From positions 1 through 49,048 of the forward strand of contig LSZA01000022.1 in the NCBI GenBank assembly GCA_001637315.1: 49,048 bases of DNA, given 5' to 3'. A program made the translations under genes and the position numbers. This DNA is from Phormidium willei BDU 130791. GTDB lineage: Bacteria; Cyanobacteriota; Cyanobacteriia; Cyanobacteriales; Geitlerinemataceae. The notes beneath the pieces were generated by a model. It was not told where the DNA came from. It did not search any database and saw only the letters and a program-made list of their open reading frames with translations. Below are positions 34,371 through 42,545 of this stretch, piece after piece (the first letter of the stretch is position 1; each line of letters opens with the position of its first letter).

Positions 34371-36332
34371 TTGTCTTTCTTAAACGCCACCAGCTACCAA
34401 GAGGTGATTGAGGCTAATCGAAAAATCGCCCAGGAAAACTATAATCGCGTTATCGAAGAGCTTAACCCCGTTCACAAGGCGCTAACCGAACTGAATCAAA
34501 CCCTCAAAACCCACTCAGGAGAGGTCGAAACATCCATCAGTCGTTCCGAACAAGACTATCTCAAGCCGATTAGTGAAATTTATAATCGGTTACGGGAATC
34601 TCGCTCAATGGATATCGAGAATCTTAAAGCAATAGTTCAAGCCAAAAAACAAACGGTTTATCACTTCACCATCGTGATGATGGGGCGGACGAAAGCGGGT
34701 AAAAGTACCCTGTTTTCCACCTTGTTAGGCAAAGGGTACGAGAGAATTGGCACAGGTCAACAACGGACAACCCGCAAAAATTGTACTTACGATATCGGCA
34801 ATGGAATTCGCTTAATTGATACGCCCGGTATTGCGGCTGTTGGTGGTGAAGCCGATGAAGCCGAAGCCCTAAAAGCCGTCAATGAGGCAGACTTGATTTG
34901 CTATCTTGTAACCAATGATAGCATTCAGGAATCAGAGTTTGATTTTTTTGACAAACTCAAACGCCAAACTAAACCGTTAATCATACTCCTCAATGTTCAA
35001 GATAACCTAGAAGATGAGGATCTCTTAGAGTTTTTCCTGAACGACCCAGATGAAGAACTGACGGGTCAAGAGATAGAAGATCACAAAAAACGAATTTTCA
35101 ACTATGCCAGAAAAAAATATAATAATGATTCCATTGTTGTTATTCCCGTGATGTTGCTGGCAGCACGACTATCTCGACAAAAGCAAGACCCGGAATTGTG
35201 TAAACAGCTTTACGAAGCCAGCCGAATTCAAGACTTTCTCAAGCGAATTGATGATGCGATTAAAAATTATGGCTCACTCTTAACCTCTCAAACGATTATT
35301 GGGGAGACCTCCGTCTTACTCACACCCCCGTTATTGGCAATCCAGAATGAGCGCAAAATTTGTCGGCAACTTGCGGATACAATCAAACAGAAAAAACAGG
35401 AAACTCAAAAAAAACTAACACAGATCCGAAACGACTGTTTAAACCAACTTAAACTGGATATTGATTCAGTTTTCAAGGAACTTATCGATGAAATTCCCCA
35501 GTTTGCTGTAAGCAACTGGGAGCGAAGTCAACAGGAACAACAACAAGCCTGGAAGAAAATTGTTGAAGACAAAGTCAGGGTAGAAGATAATCTTAAAAAT
35601 CTCATCAAGTCTTGTCAAACTGACTATAAAGATAAGGTGCAAGAAGTTTTGGAGGAAATCAGTCAAGACCTTCATTTTATGGGTACATTTGGCTATCAAG
35701 CTGATGATTTTACTGGTTTTGATCCCGGATTTGACGTCCGCCAGTTCTTTGGTTTTGCAGCAGTTGCTTTAGGTGTCGCTGGATTAGGTGCTTTGTTTAT
35801 TCCATTACTAGCTCCTATCGCTGTTCCTGCTGGGGTAGGTTTTATGATTTTCAGCGTTTTAAAAAACTTAGTAAAAAGCAAAATTGAGCGACAAAAAGAA
35901 GCTTGTAATAAAATTCAAAAGCATCTTCAAGAGCAAGTCGAACAACAACAAAAGACTTGTAAGGATACAATCATCGAAAAAATCGATAAATCTTGTAATG
36001 AGTGTGAGACGAGAATTTCCAAACGTTTTAACGGAATTGCTAAACAGTTTGATATTATTGATGAAAGTTTAGAAAAATCTGAGCGGAGGCTTTGTGCTTC
36101 CCGCCAAAAATTAACTGGATTTTTATCGTTGCGGATTCTTGACTGGTGTCAGTCTCAAACTAAACCCTTAGCTCCAACAAGGTTAGGTCAAGAAGTTGGT
36201 CGTGTTCGGCGTAAACCCAACCGCTTTTTTACCATCTACATCAAGAACACAATTTCCTTACCCCTTGCCCAAAAGACCAGCCAATCTAGTCAAATGATTG
36301 GGGAAAAAATTAATTTCACTTACCATTCCTAA
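34371..36332 (+). CDS. Dynamin-like large GTPase, first of a pair
   Basis: The 653-aa protein has an N-terminal helical region (1-95) and a GTPase domain. G1 is GRTKAGKST (105-113), a G2 Thr lies in QQRTTRK (131-137), G3 is DTPG (150-153), and NVQD (208-211) stands at G4 in place of NKxD. A long helical stalk with coiled coils (about 325-435) follows, then a glycine/alanine-rich hydrophobic hairpin (about 460-497) that could insert into a membrane, and a second coiled coil (500-575). The C-terminal 80 residues are basic and then hydrophobic. This is the layout of bacterial dynamin-like proteins such as LeoA. The start is TTG 34371, 7 nt after AAGGGTGG. The second GTPase begins 15 bp after the stop. 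The gene is A+T-rich and lacks HIP1 sites. Confidence 0.85.
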   Translation: MSFLNATSYQEVIEANRKIAQENYNRVIEELNPVHKALTELNQTLKTHSGEVETSISRSEQDYLKPISEIYNRLRESRSMDIENLKAIVQAKKQTVYHFTIVMMGRTKAGKSTLFSTLLGKGYERIGTGQQRTTRKNCTYDIGNGIRLIDTPGIAAVGGEADEAEALKAVNEADLICYLVTNDSIQESEFDFFDKLKRQTKPLIILLNVQDNLEDEDLLEFFLNDPDEELTGQEIEDHKKRIFNYARKKYNNDSIVVIPVMLLAARLSRQKQDPELCKQLYEASRIQDFLKRIDDAIKNYGSLLTSQTIIGETSVLLTPPLLAIQNERKICRQLADTIKQKKQETQKKLTQIRNDCLNQLKLDIDSVFKELIDEIPQFAVSNWERSQQEQQQAWKKIVEDKVRVEDNLKNLIKSCQTDYKDKVQEVLEEISQDLHFMGTFGYQADDFTGFDPGFDVRQFFGFAAVALGVAGLGALFIPLLAPIAVPAGVGFMIFSVLKNLVKSKIERQKEACNKIQKHLQEQVEQQQKTCKDTIIEKIDKSCNECETRISKRFNGIAKQFDIIDESLEKSERRLCASRQKLTGFLSLRILDWCQSQTKPLAPTRLGQEVGRVRRKPNRFFTIYIKNTISLPLAQKTSQSSQMIGEKINFTYHS

Positions 36333-36347
36333 AATTTAAGGAGAGTT

Positions 36348-38105
36348 ATGGAATCCCAGGTCAACAACATCCTCAACAACCTCGATAAAATTTACGCAAA
36401 ATTTGAAGACAGCATCGCTCAATTTAAACAAATTTTGCAATCTCGGAATACTCAAGAAGCCTTAGAGTATGCTCAGAAACTGGATGAGGAAAGGCAGGCT
36501 ATACGGGAACATCCAGTGCTGAGAATCGCTTTTGTGGGGCAGTATAGTTCCGGAAAATCAACCATCATTTCAGCGTTGACTGGAAATCAATCGATTAAAA
36601 TTGGTGCCGATATTACGACGGATAAAGCCACTCCTTACTCTTGGAATGGGATTGAAATTGTTGATACTCCAGGGATTGGGACAGAGCGTCAAGATCATGA
36701 TGAAGTGACCTATGCCGCGATTGAGAGAGCTGATCTCTTGGTGTTTTGCACAACCCATATGCTTTTGGATAGTCACATCATTGAGCATTTTCGCAAGCTG
36801 GCTTATGAGAAAGGTTACAGCCACAAAATGATGCTGGTTTTCAATAAACTAGCGGCTGAAGCGGGTGATGATAATCAAAAAATTGCTAACTATCGAGCCA
36901 GTATGATGCAGGGCCTACATCCTCATTCTCTTGATGAGTTTGTAACGTGCTTTTTTGATGCTAAACTGTACTTAAAAGCCGTCGCGAGGGGCAACGAAAA
37001 AATCATCCAAAAAAGTCGCTTTCTGACTTTTGTCGATGAGTTAAATAAATTTGTCAAAGACCGCGAGAAATTAGCCCAAATTGACACTCCAATCCGTCGT
37101 GTTCTGACTTACACGGAAGAAATTGAACATTGGTTTCTGCATTCTGAGCAAGATACTCTTTTTCTGGAAGGATTGCAGCGAATCTCACGTCGAATTCGTG
37201 ATGAGCACAAGCGCCTAGATATTGAAGTGAGCCGCATCACCTTAGATGCTCATTCAAGGATTTGCTCTATGGGACGTGACTTCGCTAATGAGATACCTAA
37301 CTTTAAAGAACAGAGCGACATCGATACTAGACAGAAAGAAATAGAGATTAAATTGAAGGAAATTTACCAGGAACTTGAGACAAAATTCAATCAAGCTATA
37401 GATAAGTCTTTTCTATCATTACAAGATGATATTAAGAAAATTCTCAACAGTGATTTCATGGCTTATTTTACAGCTTCAGTCGAAACTGACGGAACCACTC
37501 CAGGTTCTTCAACTCCACCGGGATTTGATAACCACAAGTTTTGGGATCAAGTCAAGAAGATTGCTGACTTTGCTAAACGTTTTGGATTGAAACCTGAAGG
37601 GATTGCTGGCCAAGCCGCTCGCTCATTTGCTAAAGTTCCCGGCGGCGGTTATTTTTTGCGTAGTATAGATGTGGCGGGTAGCCCGTTGCATAAGACCGTT
37701 TTAGGTGTCGGAAAAGCCATTGGTTTTAAGTTTAAGCCTTTTGGAGCTGTGGGAATTGCTAAAAATTTAGGAAATGCTGCTAAAGTAGCTGGCCCTGTGC
37801 TTGGTATCCTAGGCGTCGGTTTGGAGGTATGGGACATCCAAAAGCAGGAGAAACAAGCCAAAAAAATGCGTAAAGTTCAGGGAACGATTAGAGACGAATT
37901 TGTAAATATTGCTCGTGCTGTTGAAGAGCAACTTAAAGAGCAGCTTAAGGAATTTTTGACTCAAAATTATGATTATATTGAGATGCAAATTCGTTCTGAG
38001 CAAGAAAAATACAACAAACAACAGATTAGCAATAGCGAACAAGCCCAACAACTGCGAAAGGTGCAAGGACAGCTTAAAGAGTTGATTCAGAGTCTTAGGT
38101 ATTAG
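36348..38105 (+). CDS. Dynamin-like large GTPase, second of a pair
   Basis: The 585-aa protein has a helical N-terminus and a GTPase domain with G1 GQYSSGKST (64-72), a Thr-rich G2 (DITTDKAT), G3 DTPG (106-109) and G4 NKLA within LVFNKLAAEAGDD. A long helical region follows, then a glycine-rich, weakly hydrophobic segment (about 455-490, including VAGPVLGILGVGLEVWD) and a C-terminal coiled coil rich in Glu, Gln and Lys. It is clearly related in layout to the gene before it, but the P-loops differ (GQYSSGKS against GRTKAGKS), so they are ancient paralogues that probably hetero-oligomerise, as paired bacterial dynamins do. AAGGAGAG at 36338-36345 gives a strong ribosome binding site for ATG 36348. 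Its direct partner, target and biological role are unknown. Confidence 0.85.
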   Translation: MESQVNNILNNLDKIYAKFEDSIAQFKQILQSRNTQEALEYAQKLDEERQAIREHPVLRIAFVGQYSSGKSTIISALTGNQSIKIGADITTDKATPYSWNGIEIVDTPGIGTERQDHDEVTYAAIERADLLVFCTTHMLLDSHIIEHFRKLAYEKGYSHKMMLVFNKLAAEAGDDNQKIANYRASMMQGLHPHSLDEFVTCFFDAKLYLKAVARGNEKIIQKSRFLTFVDELNKFVKDREKLAQIDTPIRRVLTYTEEIEHWFLHSEQDTLFLEGLQRISRRIRDEHKRLDIEVSRITLDAHSRICSMGRDFANEIPNFKEQSDIDTRQKEIEIKLKEIYQELETKFNQAIDKSFLSLQDDIKKILNSDFMAYFTASVETDGTTPGSSTPPGFDNHKFWDQVKKIADFAKRFGLKPEGIAGQAARSFAKVPGGGYFLRSIDVAGSPLHKTVLGVGKAIGFKFKPFGAVGIAKNLGNAAKVAGPVLGILGVGLEVWDIQKQEKQAKKMRKVQGTIRDEFVNIARAVEEQLKEQLKEFLTQNYDYIEMQIRSEQEKYNKQQISNSEQAQQLRKVQGQLKELIQSLRY

Positions 38106-38150
38106 TCAAAATTCTGCATAGTCATCAATGATTGGGTCTTCAGGTTGCAA

Positions 38151-38175
38151 GGTGATAAGGAAAATTGATGGCAGA
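38151..38175. repeat. 25-bp direct repeat, copy 2 (partner at 33045-33069)
   Basis: GGTGATAAGGAAAATTGATG plus five bases; differences from copy 1 are at three positions. It lies 45 bp after the stop of the second GTPase gene. Confidence 0.6.
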
Positions 38176-38189
38176 TTAGATCCCTTGCC

Positions 38190-38224
38190 GTAGGGGCGAA
38201 AAATTTTTCGCCCCTACAATTTTT
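38190..38224. terminator. 28-bp perfect palindrome with T-run, probable GTPase-operon terminator
   Basis: GTAGGGGCGAAAAA (38190-38203) is the exact inverse of TTTTTCGCCCCTAC (38204-38217), followed by AATTTTTT. It can act as a terminator and also resembles palindromic elements scattered in cyanobacterial intergenic DNA. Confidence 0.65.
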
Positions 38225-38272
38225 TATCCAATGCAACAAATTACACCCGATTGTCTAAAGACCCGCAGAATT

Positions 38273-38423
38273 TATAATCGTTCAATGCGCTCCAAACCAA
38301 TCAGACCACTGCTGTCAGTCATGATCACCTCTTGACTCACCGCCCCAAATCAGCCCCGACCTCGTTCGGTAACTCAACAAAAATCGGCACATTGTGATGA
38401 CCTGAAATTTCCATAAAAGCCCG
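38273..38423 (-). pseudogene. Decayed second copy of the UPF0175/PIN (DUF3368) junction
   Basis: This 151-bp stretch aligns without gaps to 33732-33882. On the minus strand it reads RAFMEISGHHNVPIFVELPN, EVGADLGR and stop, which is the antitoxin C-terminus, and then from GTG: VSQEVIMTDSSGLIGLERIE, RL and TAA. In the intact copy the codon at that TAA is GAA, so the toxin ends after 22 residues. Both genes are also cut at their outer ends. The copy is dead but still shows the coupled start/stop arrangement. Confidence 0.85.
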
Positions 38424-38431
38424 ATCGCCGA

Positions 38432-38623
38432 TTAGACCGCTTCCAACCAATCATAAATCTGAGATAATTCATCCAGGGTGACAAAGCCATATTTCCAGAG
38501 AATCATCGGTAACGGTCCGACATCCGTATCTCGACGACGTAAGGCGATCGCGATCGAGTCTGGCGAGAGAGATAACTCCTCTTGCAAAAAGTGAATAAAT
38601 TGTCGTTGTCGTGTTGCTCCCAT
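38432..38623 (-). CDS. DUF2949-family protein (63 aa), second copy
   Basis: The protein MGATRQRQFIHFLQEELSLS, PDSIAIALRRRDTDVG, PLPMILWKYGFVTLDELSQI, YDWLEAV contains all DUF2949 hallmarks and is closer to the common family form than the copy at 23483-23674. It carries a HIP1 octamer (38544-38551), so the native chromosome seems to resume here, directly after the toxin-antitoxin remnant. The start is ATG 38623. Function is unknown; a small helical adaptor is plausible. Confidence 0.85.
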   Translation of the reverse strand: MGATRQRQFIHFLQEELSLSPDSIAIALRRRDTDVGPLPMILWKYGFVTLDELSQIYDWLEAV

Positions 38624-38945
38624 GACTCAATTGCCCCCCTTTAATGATTAGCGATATCTCACATAAACTAGGGGTATTATCGGGCGCAAATTGCCCGAAT
38701 CCACTGACTCGCGGGCCAGCTTGCAAGCTGGCTGCATCAGTCTCCCCAACCATAACGACTCCTCATGCGTTCACCCCTGGAGAGGGTCGAACAGGTATCA
38801 AACTGGCTACCTCGGGTGTCCGCCACTCTCAACTCACCCCAGTCACCGCTGTGATTCGGTGATCGTTAAGCCACCACCTTAACAGAGTTTCATAGCGTTG
38901 AATGGATACAGTGGCAACATTTTTACAAACATTTAACGATCGCCC
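38624..38945. other. Intergenic region with an 18-bp palindrome
   Basis: A perfect palindrome GCCAGCTTGCAAGCTGGC lies at 38715-38732. A 72-codon plus-strand frame at 38644-38862 shows no family resemblance and is left out. I see nothing else. Confidence 0.45.
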
Positions 38946-39593
38946 CTAGGGGTGATCCCGAACCACCTCAAGGCGATCGCCCACCTCAATTCCTAACTCC
39001 GCCGCCCGGCCCCCTCGCAGTTCCAGCACCGCATCCACGGGAACGTCCTCTCCTGGGCCATAAGTCGCACAGCGAGAAGCCACCGTTTCACAGGGGGGAA
39101 CATCCGCCGCTAAGCCGACCACCTCCCCCTCCAACAGAAAAATCATGTCCAAATTGATGCGGACATTCTTCATCCAGAAACTGACCGGCCGGGGAGGATT
39201 GAAAGGAAACAACATCCCGCGATCGTCCGGGAGGAACTCTCGGTACATCAACCCCATCGCCTGCTGTTGCGGCGTGCGGGCCACCTCTAACTCCAGACGG
39301 CGATCGCCCACCCAGACATAAGCCTCAATCGGTAATCGTTGTCCCCGTTGCGAAGACTGATTCGCGGGAGTCGTAGCGGCCTCAGGAGTCGGAGAATCCG
39401 CCACATTCACCGCCGACGAATTCTCACCATTGATCGAACAACTCCCCAAAACCAAGACGGTCAAAACCATAAACACACAGCGGCCGCTGTAACCGCGATA
39501 ACGTCGGACTGAAGTTAATCGGGACAGACTCAACACCTTTGTCACTATCCTTTGTCCTGTTGTCACGTTACCTATACCCAAACCATGAGCCAT
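38946..39593 (-). CDS. DUF192-domain lipoprotein
   Basis: The C-terminal 110 residues form a DUF192 domain: LELEVARTPQQQAMGLMYRE, MLFPFNPPRPVSFWMKN, LDMIFL and the C-terminal DAVLELRGGRAAELGIEVGD. A membrane-export signal with lipobox VLVLGSC precedes a Ser/Thr/Pro/Ala-rich linker, so the protein is probably an extracytoplasmic lipoprotein. Function is unknown. ATG 39593 is given; GTG 39545 would place a more compact signal peptide and is an alternative. The frame is open further upstream to 39680, inside lysS. The upstream stop of lysS is at 39637, so the two may be co-transcribed. Confidence 0.8.
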   Translation of the reverse strand: MAHGLGIGNVTTGQRIVTKVLSLSRLTSVRRYRGYSGRCVFMVLTVLVLGSCSINGENSSAVNVADSPTPEAATTPANQSSQRGQRLPIEAYVWVGDRRLELEVARTPQQQAMGLMYREFLPDDRGMLFPFNPPRPVSFWMKNVRINLDMIFLLEGEVVGLAADVPPCETVASRCATYGPGEDVPVDAVLELRGGRAAELGIEVGDRLEVVRDHP

Positions 39594-39636
39594 AAACCGG
39601 ATCGATCGCAGCCACCGCCAGAACATCACCGTCCGC

Positions 39637-41217
39637 TTAGTCGCGTCCTTGAGCCACATCTCGCAGTCGCTGCACCACAAAGGGGCGATCGAGATACGAG
39701 AGAAGATTCCCCGCCTTCGGTCCTCGTTCCTTGCCTAAAAAGCTATGATAGAGCGCCGGAAACGCCTGTTTGGGCGGGAGTTCCAGCAACTTGGTGGTGG
39801 TGAAAATCTCCGTTTGTAGCGTTTCCCCGTCCCAGGTCTCCAAGCCATCAAGGCGCGTCGCCAACTCCCCTAAATACTGACGCTGGGCCTCCTCTAAACC
39901 TTCTACCGATGGGGGAATCTCATCAACATATAAAATGAGTTTTTCTTCAGGATCAGCGTAATCGTCCAGCCACTTTTGAGCCACCTCAATCCGCTGACGT
40001 ACCACTTGCTGATCCAACTCCGTCAAAGGTTGTTCACTGCGTTTGTGAACCTCCGCCTCGATATCGAGATGAGGAACTTGTAGCAGGGAAATCAGGGTAC
40101 TGAAATCAAAGGGGTGATAAGGCTGAATCTGGTCATCGAGTTGTGAATAGAGCAGGGCCAGTAAATCCTTACTTAAATCCCCCTGTTGTTCCTCTGGACT
40201 GAGGCGGCCATACTTCTCGATCGCCGTATCATAATCCCGGAACAGTCGCGTAATCGTCTCGTAGTTGGGAGAGAAATTAATCGCCGTTTTCGGCTGAGTT
40301 CGCAACATCAAGAAGCGCAACAGTTGCGGCGGTAGCAGGTTCGCCACTTCCCGCGCACTGGCGCCAACCCCTTTCGAGGAACTCATTTTAGTTCCGCCCA
40401 CCAGGATAAACTCATAGGGAGAATGGAAGGGCGGTCGTTGATCAAAAACTTTGCGATAAATGGCGTTCGCCACATCCCGAGACCCGCCTTTTTGCGAGTG
40501 ATCTTTCCCCGCCAACTCAATCGTAACTCCTAACAGATCCCATTTTGCGACCCATTCGACCTTCCAGGGCAGTTTGCCGTTTCCATCAAAAGGAGACACC
40601 CAACCAGAATGACCACAGCCTTTAACATAGCTCATGGCATCGGGTTTACAAGTATAAAAGACCTCCTTGCCATTGTAGTCACTGACCACCGTCGTGGCGA
40701 TTTTACCGCAGTTCTCACAGATGGGATGGAAGGGATACCAATTTTCAGCCCGTTCGGCACCACTGACCTGTTTATAAGCCTCTCGAACCTGGTGAGCCTT
40801 TTGCAAGAAGGTATCAATATAGGAGTTTAAGCGGCCTTGGCGGTAGAGATCTCGTAGATAGTAAATTTCTGGGCGAACTCCGAGTTCTTCAAAGACCTGA
40901 AAAAACTCACCACTGTAGTATTTCGCGTAGTCACTAGCACCCTCACCGGGGGAAGGGACATTACACAGCGGTTGTCCGAGATAGTCCTTAAAGCGATTCT
41001 CATCGAGATAGGCGGGAATCCCATCAAGGGCATCATAGTCATCAATCCCATAAAGGAACGTCACCGGTTTATTGGCACGTTTCAAGGCCCGATAAATCGT
41101 GTCATGGACAATCACGCCTCGCAACGATCCCACATGAACCCGTCCCGAGGGCGTTTTGGAGTCATTGACGACGCTGTCGCCTTGTGTACTTGCGGCAATT
41201 TTATCAGCCCAAAACAT
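39637..41217 (-). CDS. lysS: Lysine--tRNA ligase, class I (archaeal type)
   Basis: This is a class I lysyl-tRNA synthetase. The HIGH-type motif is GRVHVGSLRG (HVGS, residues 28-31) and the KMSKS motif is KMSSSKG (287-293), with a zinc-like pair CENC (167-170) plus C190 and C201 in a small insertion. The C-terminal helical domain ends in LGKERGPKAGNLLSYLDR. Class I enzymes charge tRNA-Lys, as the class II enzyme normally used in bacteria does, but are unrelated in fold; they are typical of Archaea and occur in a minority of bacteria, so origin by transfer is likely. The length (526 aa) is normal. I cannot tell whether a class II lysS also exists in this genome. Confidence 0.92.
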   Translation of the reverse strand: MFWADKIAASTQGDSVVNDSKTPSGRVHVGSLRGVIVHDTIYRALKRANKPVTFLYGIDDYDALDGIPAYLDENRFKDYLGQPLCNVPSPGEGASDYAKYYSGEFFQVFEELGVRPEIYYLRDLYRQGRLNSYIDTFLQKAHQVREAYKQVSGAERAENWYPFHPICENCGKIATTVVSDYNGKEVFYTCKPDAMSYVKGCGHSGWVSPFDGNGKLPWKVEWVAKWDLLGVTIELAGKDHSQKGGSRDVANAIYRKVFDQRPPFHSPYEFILVGGTKMSSSKGVGASAREVANLLPPQLLRFLMLRTQPKTAINFSPNYETITRLFRDYDTAIEKYGRLSPEEQQGDLSKDLLALLYSQLDDQIQPYHPFDFSTLISLLQVPHLDIEAEVHKRSEQPLTELDQQVVRQRIEVAQKWLDDYADPEEKLILYVDEIPPSVEGLEEAQRQYLGELATRLDGLETWDGETLQTEIFTTTKLLELPPKQAFPALYHSFLGKERGPKAGNLLSYLDRPFVVQRLRDVAQGRD

Positions 41218-41364
41218 AGCCAGAGTTTAATGAAGTGAGTTAACTGAATATCATGTTGACGGGACGTTGCCCCAGGGTTGCCCAATCTTAGACAGACCCC
41301 CATTCTATCACTGGGACGAGAGATTTTCCAAGACCAGCCAGCGTGAAAATTGCGGGCCGTCGAC

Positions 41365-41712
41365 CTACTCATCCCATTCTAAGGTCAGCGATGGCATTAA
41401 CCGCTGTAAATTTTTCAGAGATTTTCCTTGCCAGGGAATCCCTTTCGAGCCACGGACAATCATCGTCACCGTTTTTTTATGGCGAACCTTAATCACGAAC
41501 TTCGAGAGCATACTAATGCCCGAACTATTGAGAAATTCTAGCCCTTGTAAATCGAGAACCACCGGCGATTGCTCTCGACTTGCGACCTCATCGAGAAGTT
41601 CAGCAATCGGGGCATATTCCGCCATTCCACTGAGTCGGAGTGAGCCTTGACAGGATACCGTCGTTGTCTCCGGGTCGTAGCAAATACAATAATCGTCCGT
41701 CTTAATTTCCAT
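41365..41712 (-). CDS. Slr1659-type regulator, STAS-like anti-sigma antagonist
   Basis: The 115-aa protein is of the Slr1659 type, a STAS-like fold. Residues VVLDLQGLEFLNSSGISMLS place Ser in the position phosphorylated in SpoIIAA-type antagonists (the N-S-S-G motif), preceded by the ETTTVSCQGSLRLSGMAEY strand. It should be a substrate for an RsbW-like kinase and PP2C phosphatase. It lies 228 bp downstream of the Slr1658-type gene on the same strand. ATG 41712 is the start. The partner pair Slr1658/Slr1659 is well known by name in cyanobacteria, but its physiological output is not defined. Confidence 0.85.
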   Translation of the reverse strand: MEIKTDDYCICYDPETTTVSCQGSLRLSGMAEYAPIAELLDEVASREQSPVVLDLQGLEFLNSSGISMLSKFVIKVRHKKTVTMIVRGSKGIPWQGKSLKNLQRLMPSLTLEWDE

Positions 41713-41940
41713 AATGCACTGTTAACGTTAACAGAGGAGAACCCCTCCTTTACCGAATGAGGCGGCGATCGCCTCCTCGACTTCCCCAAACCTAGCAAAG
41801 TTGGTATCTTCAAGTTGACCTATCTTTACTATGCCATGAATAGGCCAGGAATAGCCTAGCGGGATGCCCCTAGGAGAGCCTCCTGCAAGCCCCAGACCTA
41901 GGGCCGAGCCGACGTCATCAAGGAAGTCGGGAACCGTTCC

Positions 41941-42531
41941 TTAAACCGGAAGCTGAACCATTGTTGTCACCGCAACAACTTCAGGATCTTTCTGAACCGT
42001 CTCAAACTTCCAACCCAAGCGGGCCATGTAATCACTCATCATCGTCAGATATCCCAAACGAGAACTGGTACTCGTCTCCTCTAGGGCATTTTTCTCCAAC
42101 TGACGAACATACATTTCCTCAGGATCGCAAGACGTGAGTTCCTCAAGATAAGTTTGAAACGGGGCAATTTTCTCCGGTTCAACACTATTCGTTGTAAAAA
42201 ACATCAAATAGTTCGGATGAAGTTGTAATTGGATACTAATGGGAAACGCCGAGCGTTCATCGGTGAACTTCATCGCATTTTCCAGAAGTTCATTAGCGAC
42301 AAACCCCACCGCGCTCTTAATTTCCGCTTGACGGCGCATCGACGCCGGGTTGTCCTCATTGCCCAAAAAGAACGTCGTTAAGTAGTCAGCCATAAAATCA
42401 GCCGACAGTCCATTATTACGCCAACGTTGTTTCAGAGGAACCGAACTGGGGGAAAAGCCAATAATTAAAAACTCTGGGCTATTTGGCTCACCCTCACAAT
42501 AGTCCCCGAAAATTTGCGTCATATCTGCCAA
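41941..42531 (-). CDS. Slr1658-type regulator (DUF6272, GHKL-like)
   Basis: The 196-aa protein is of the Slr1658 type. VGFVANELLENAMKFTDERS (about residues 75-94) looks like the N box of a GHKL ATPase (E-x-x-x-N), and SRLGYLTMMSDYMARLGW may be the lid, while a D-x-G-x-G motif is not evident. It is therefore a degenerate, anti-sigma-like ATPase, the probable partner of the STAS-like protein downstream. It starts 14 bp after the stop of the Amt-PP2C fusion gene, so the fusion, this protein and probably the STAS protein form one signalling operon. Confidence 0.85.
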   Translation of the reverse strand: MADMTQIFGDYCEGEPNSPEFLIIGFSPSSVPLKQRWRNNGLSADFMADYLTTFFLGNEDNPASMRRQAEIKSAVGFVANELLENAMKFTDERSAFPISIQLQLHPNYLMFFTTNSVEPEKIAPFQTYLEELTSCDPEEMYVRQLEKNALEETSTSSRLGYLTMMSDYMARLGWKFETVQKDPEVVAVTTMVQLPV

Positions 42532-42545
42532 GACTCCCGAAGAAG

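Larger units (their letters stand above)
38106..38431. other. Region after the GTPase pair: repeat, palindrome and toxin-antitoxin remnant
   Basis: In order it holds repeat copy 2 (38151-38175), a 28-bp palindrome (38190-38217) and the 151-bp decayed UPF0175/PIN junction (38273-38423). No intact gene is present. Confidence 0.6.

Noticed and set aside
38644-38862. 72-codon plus-strand open frame
   Set aside because: Crosses an 18-bp palindrome, has no ribosome binding site and resembles no protein family.
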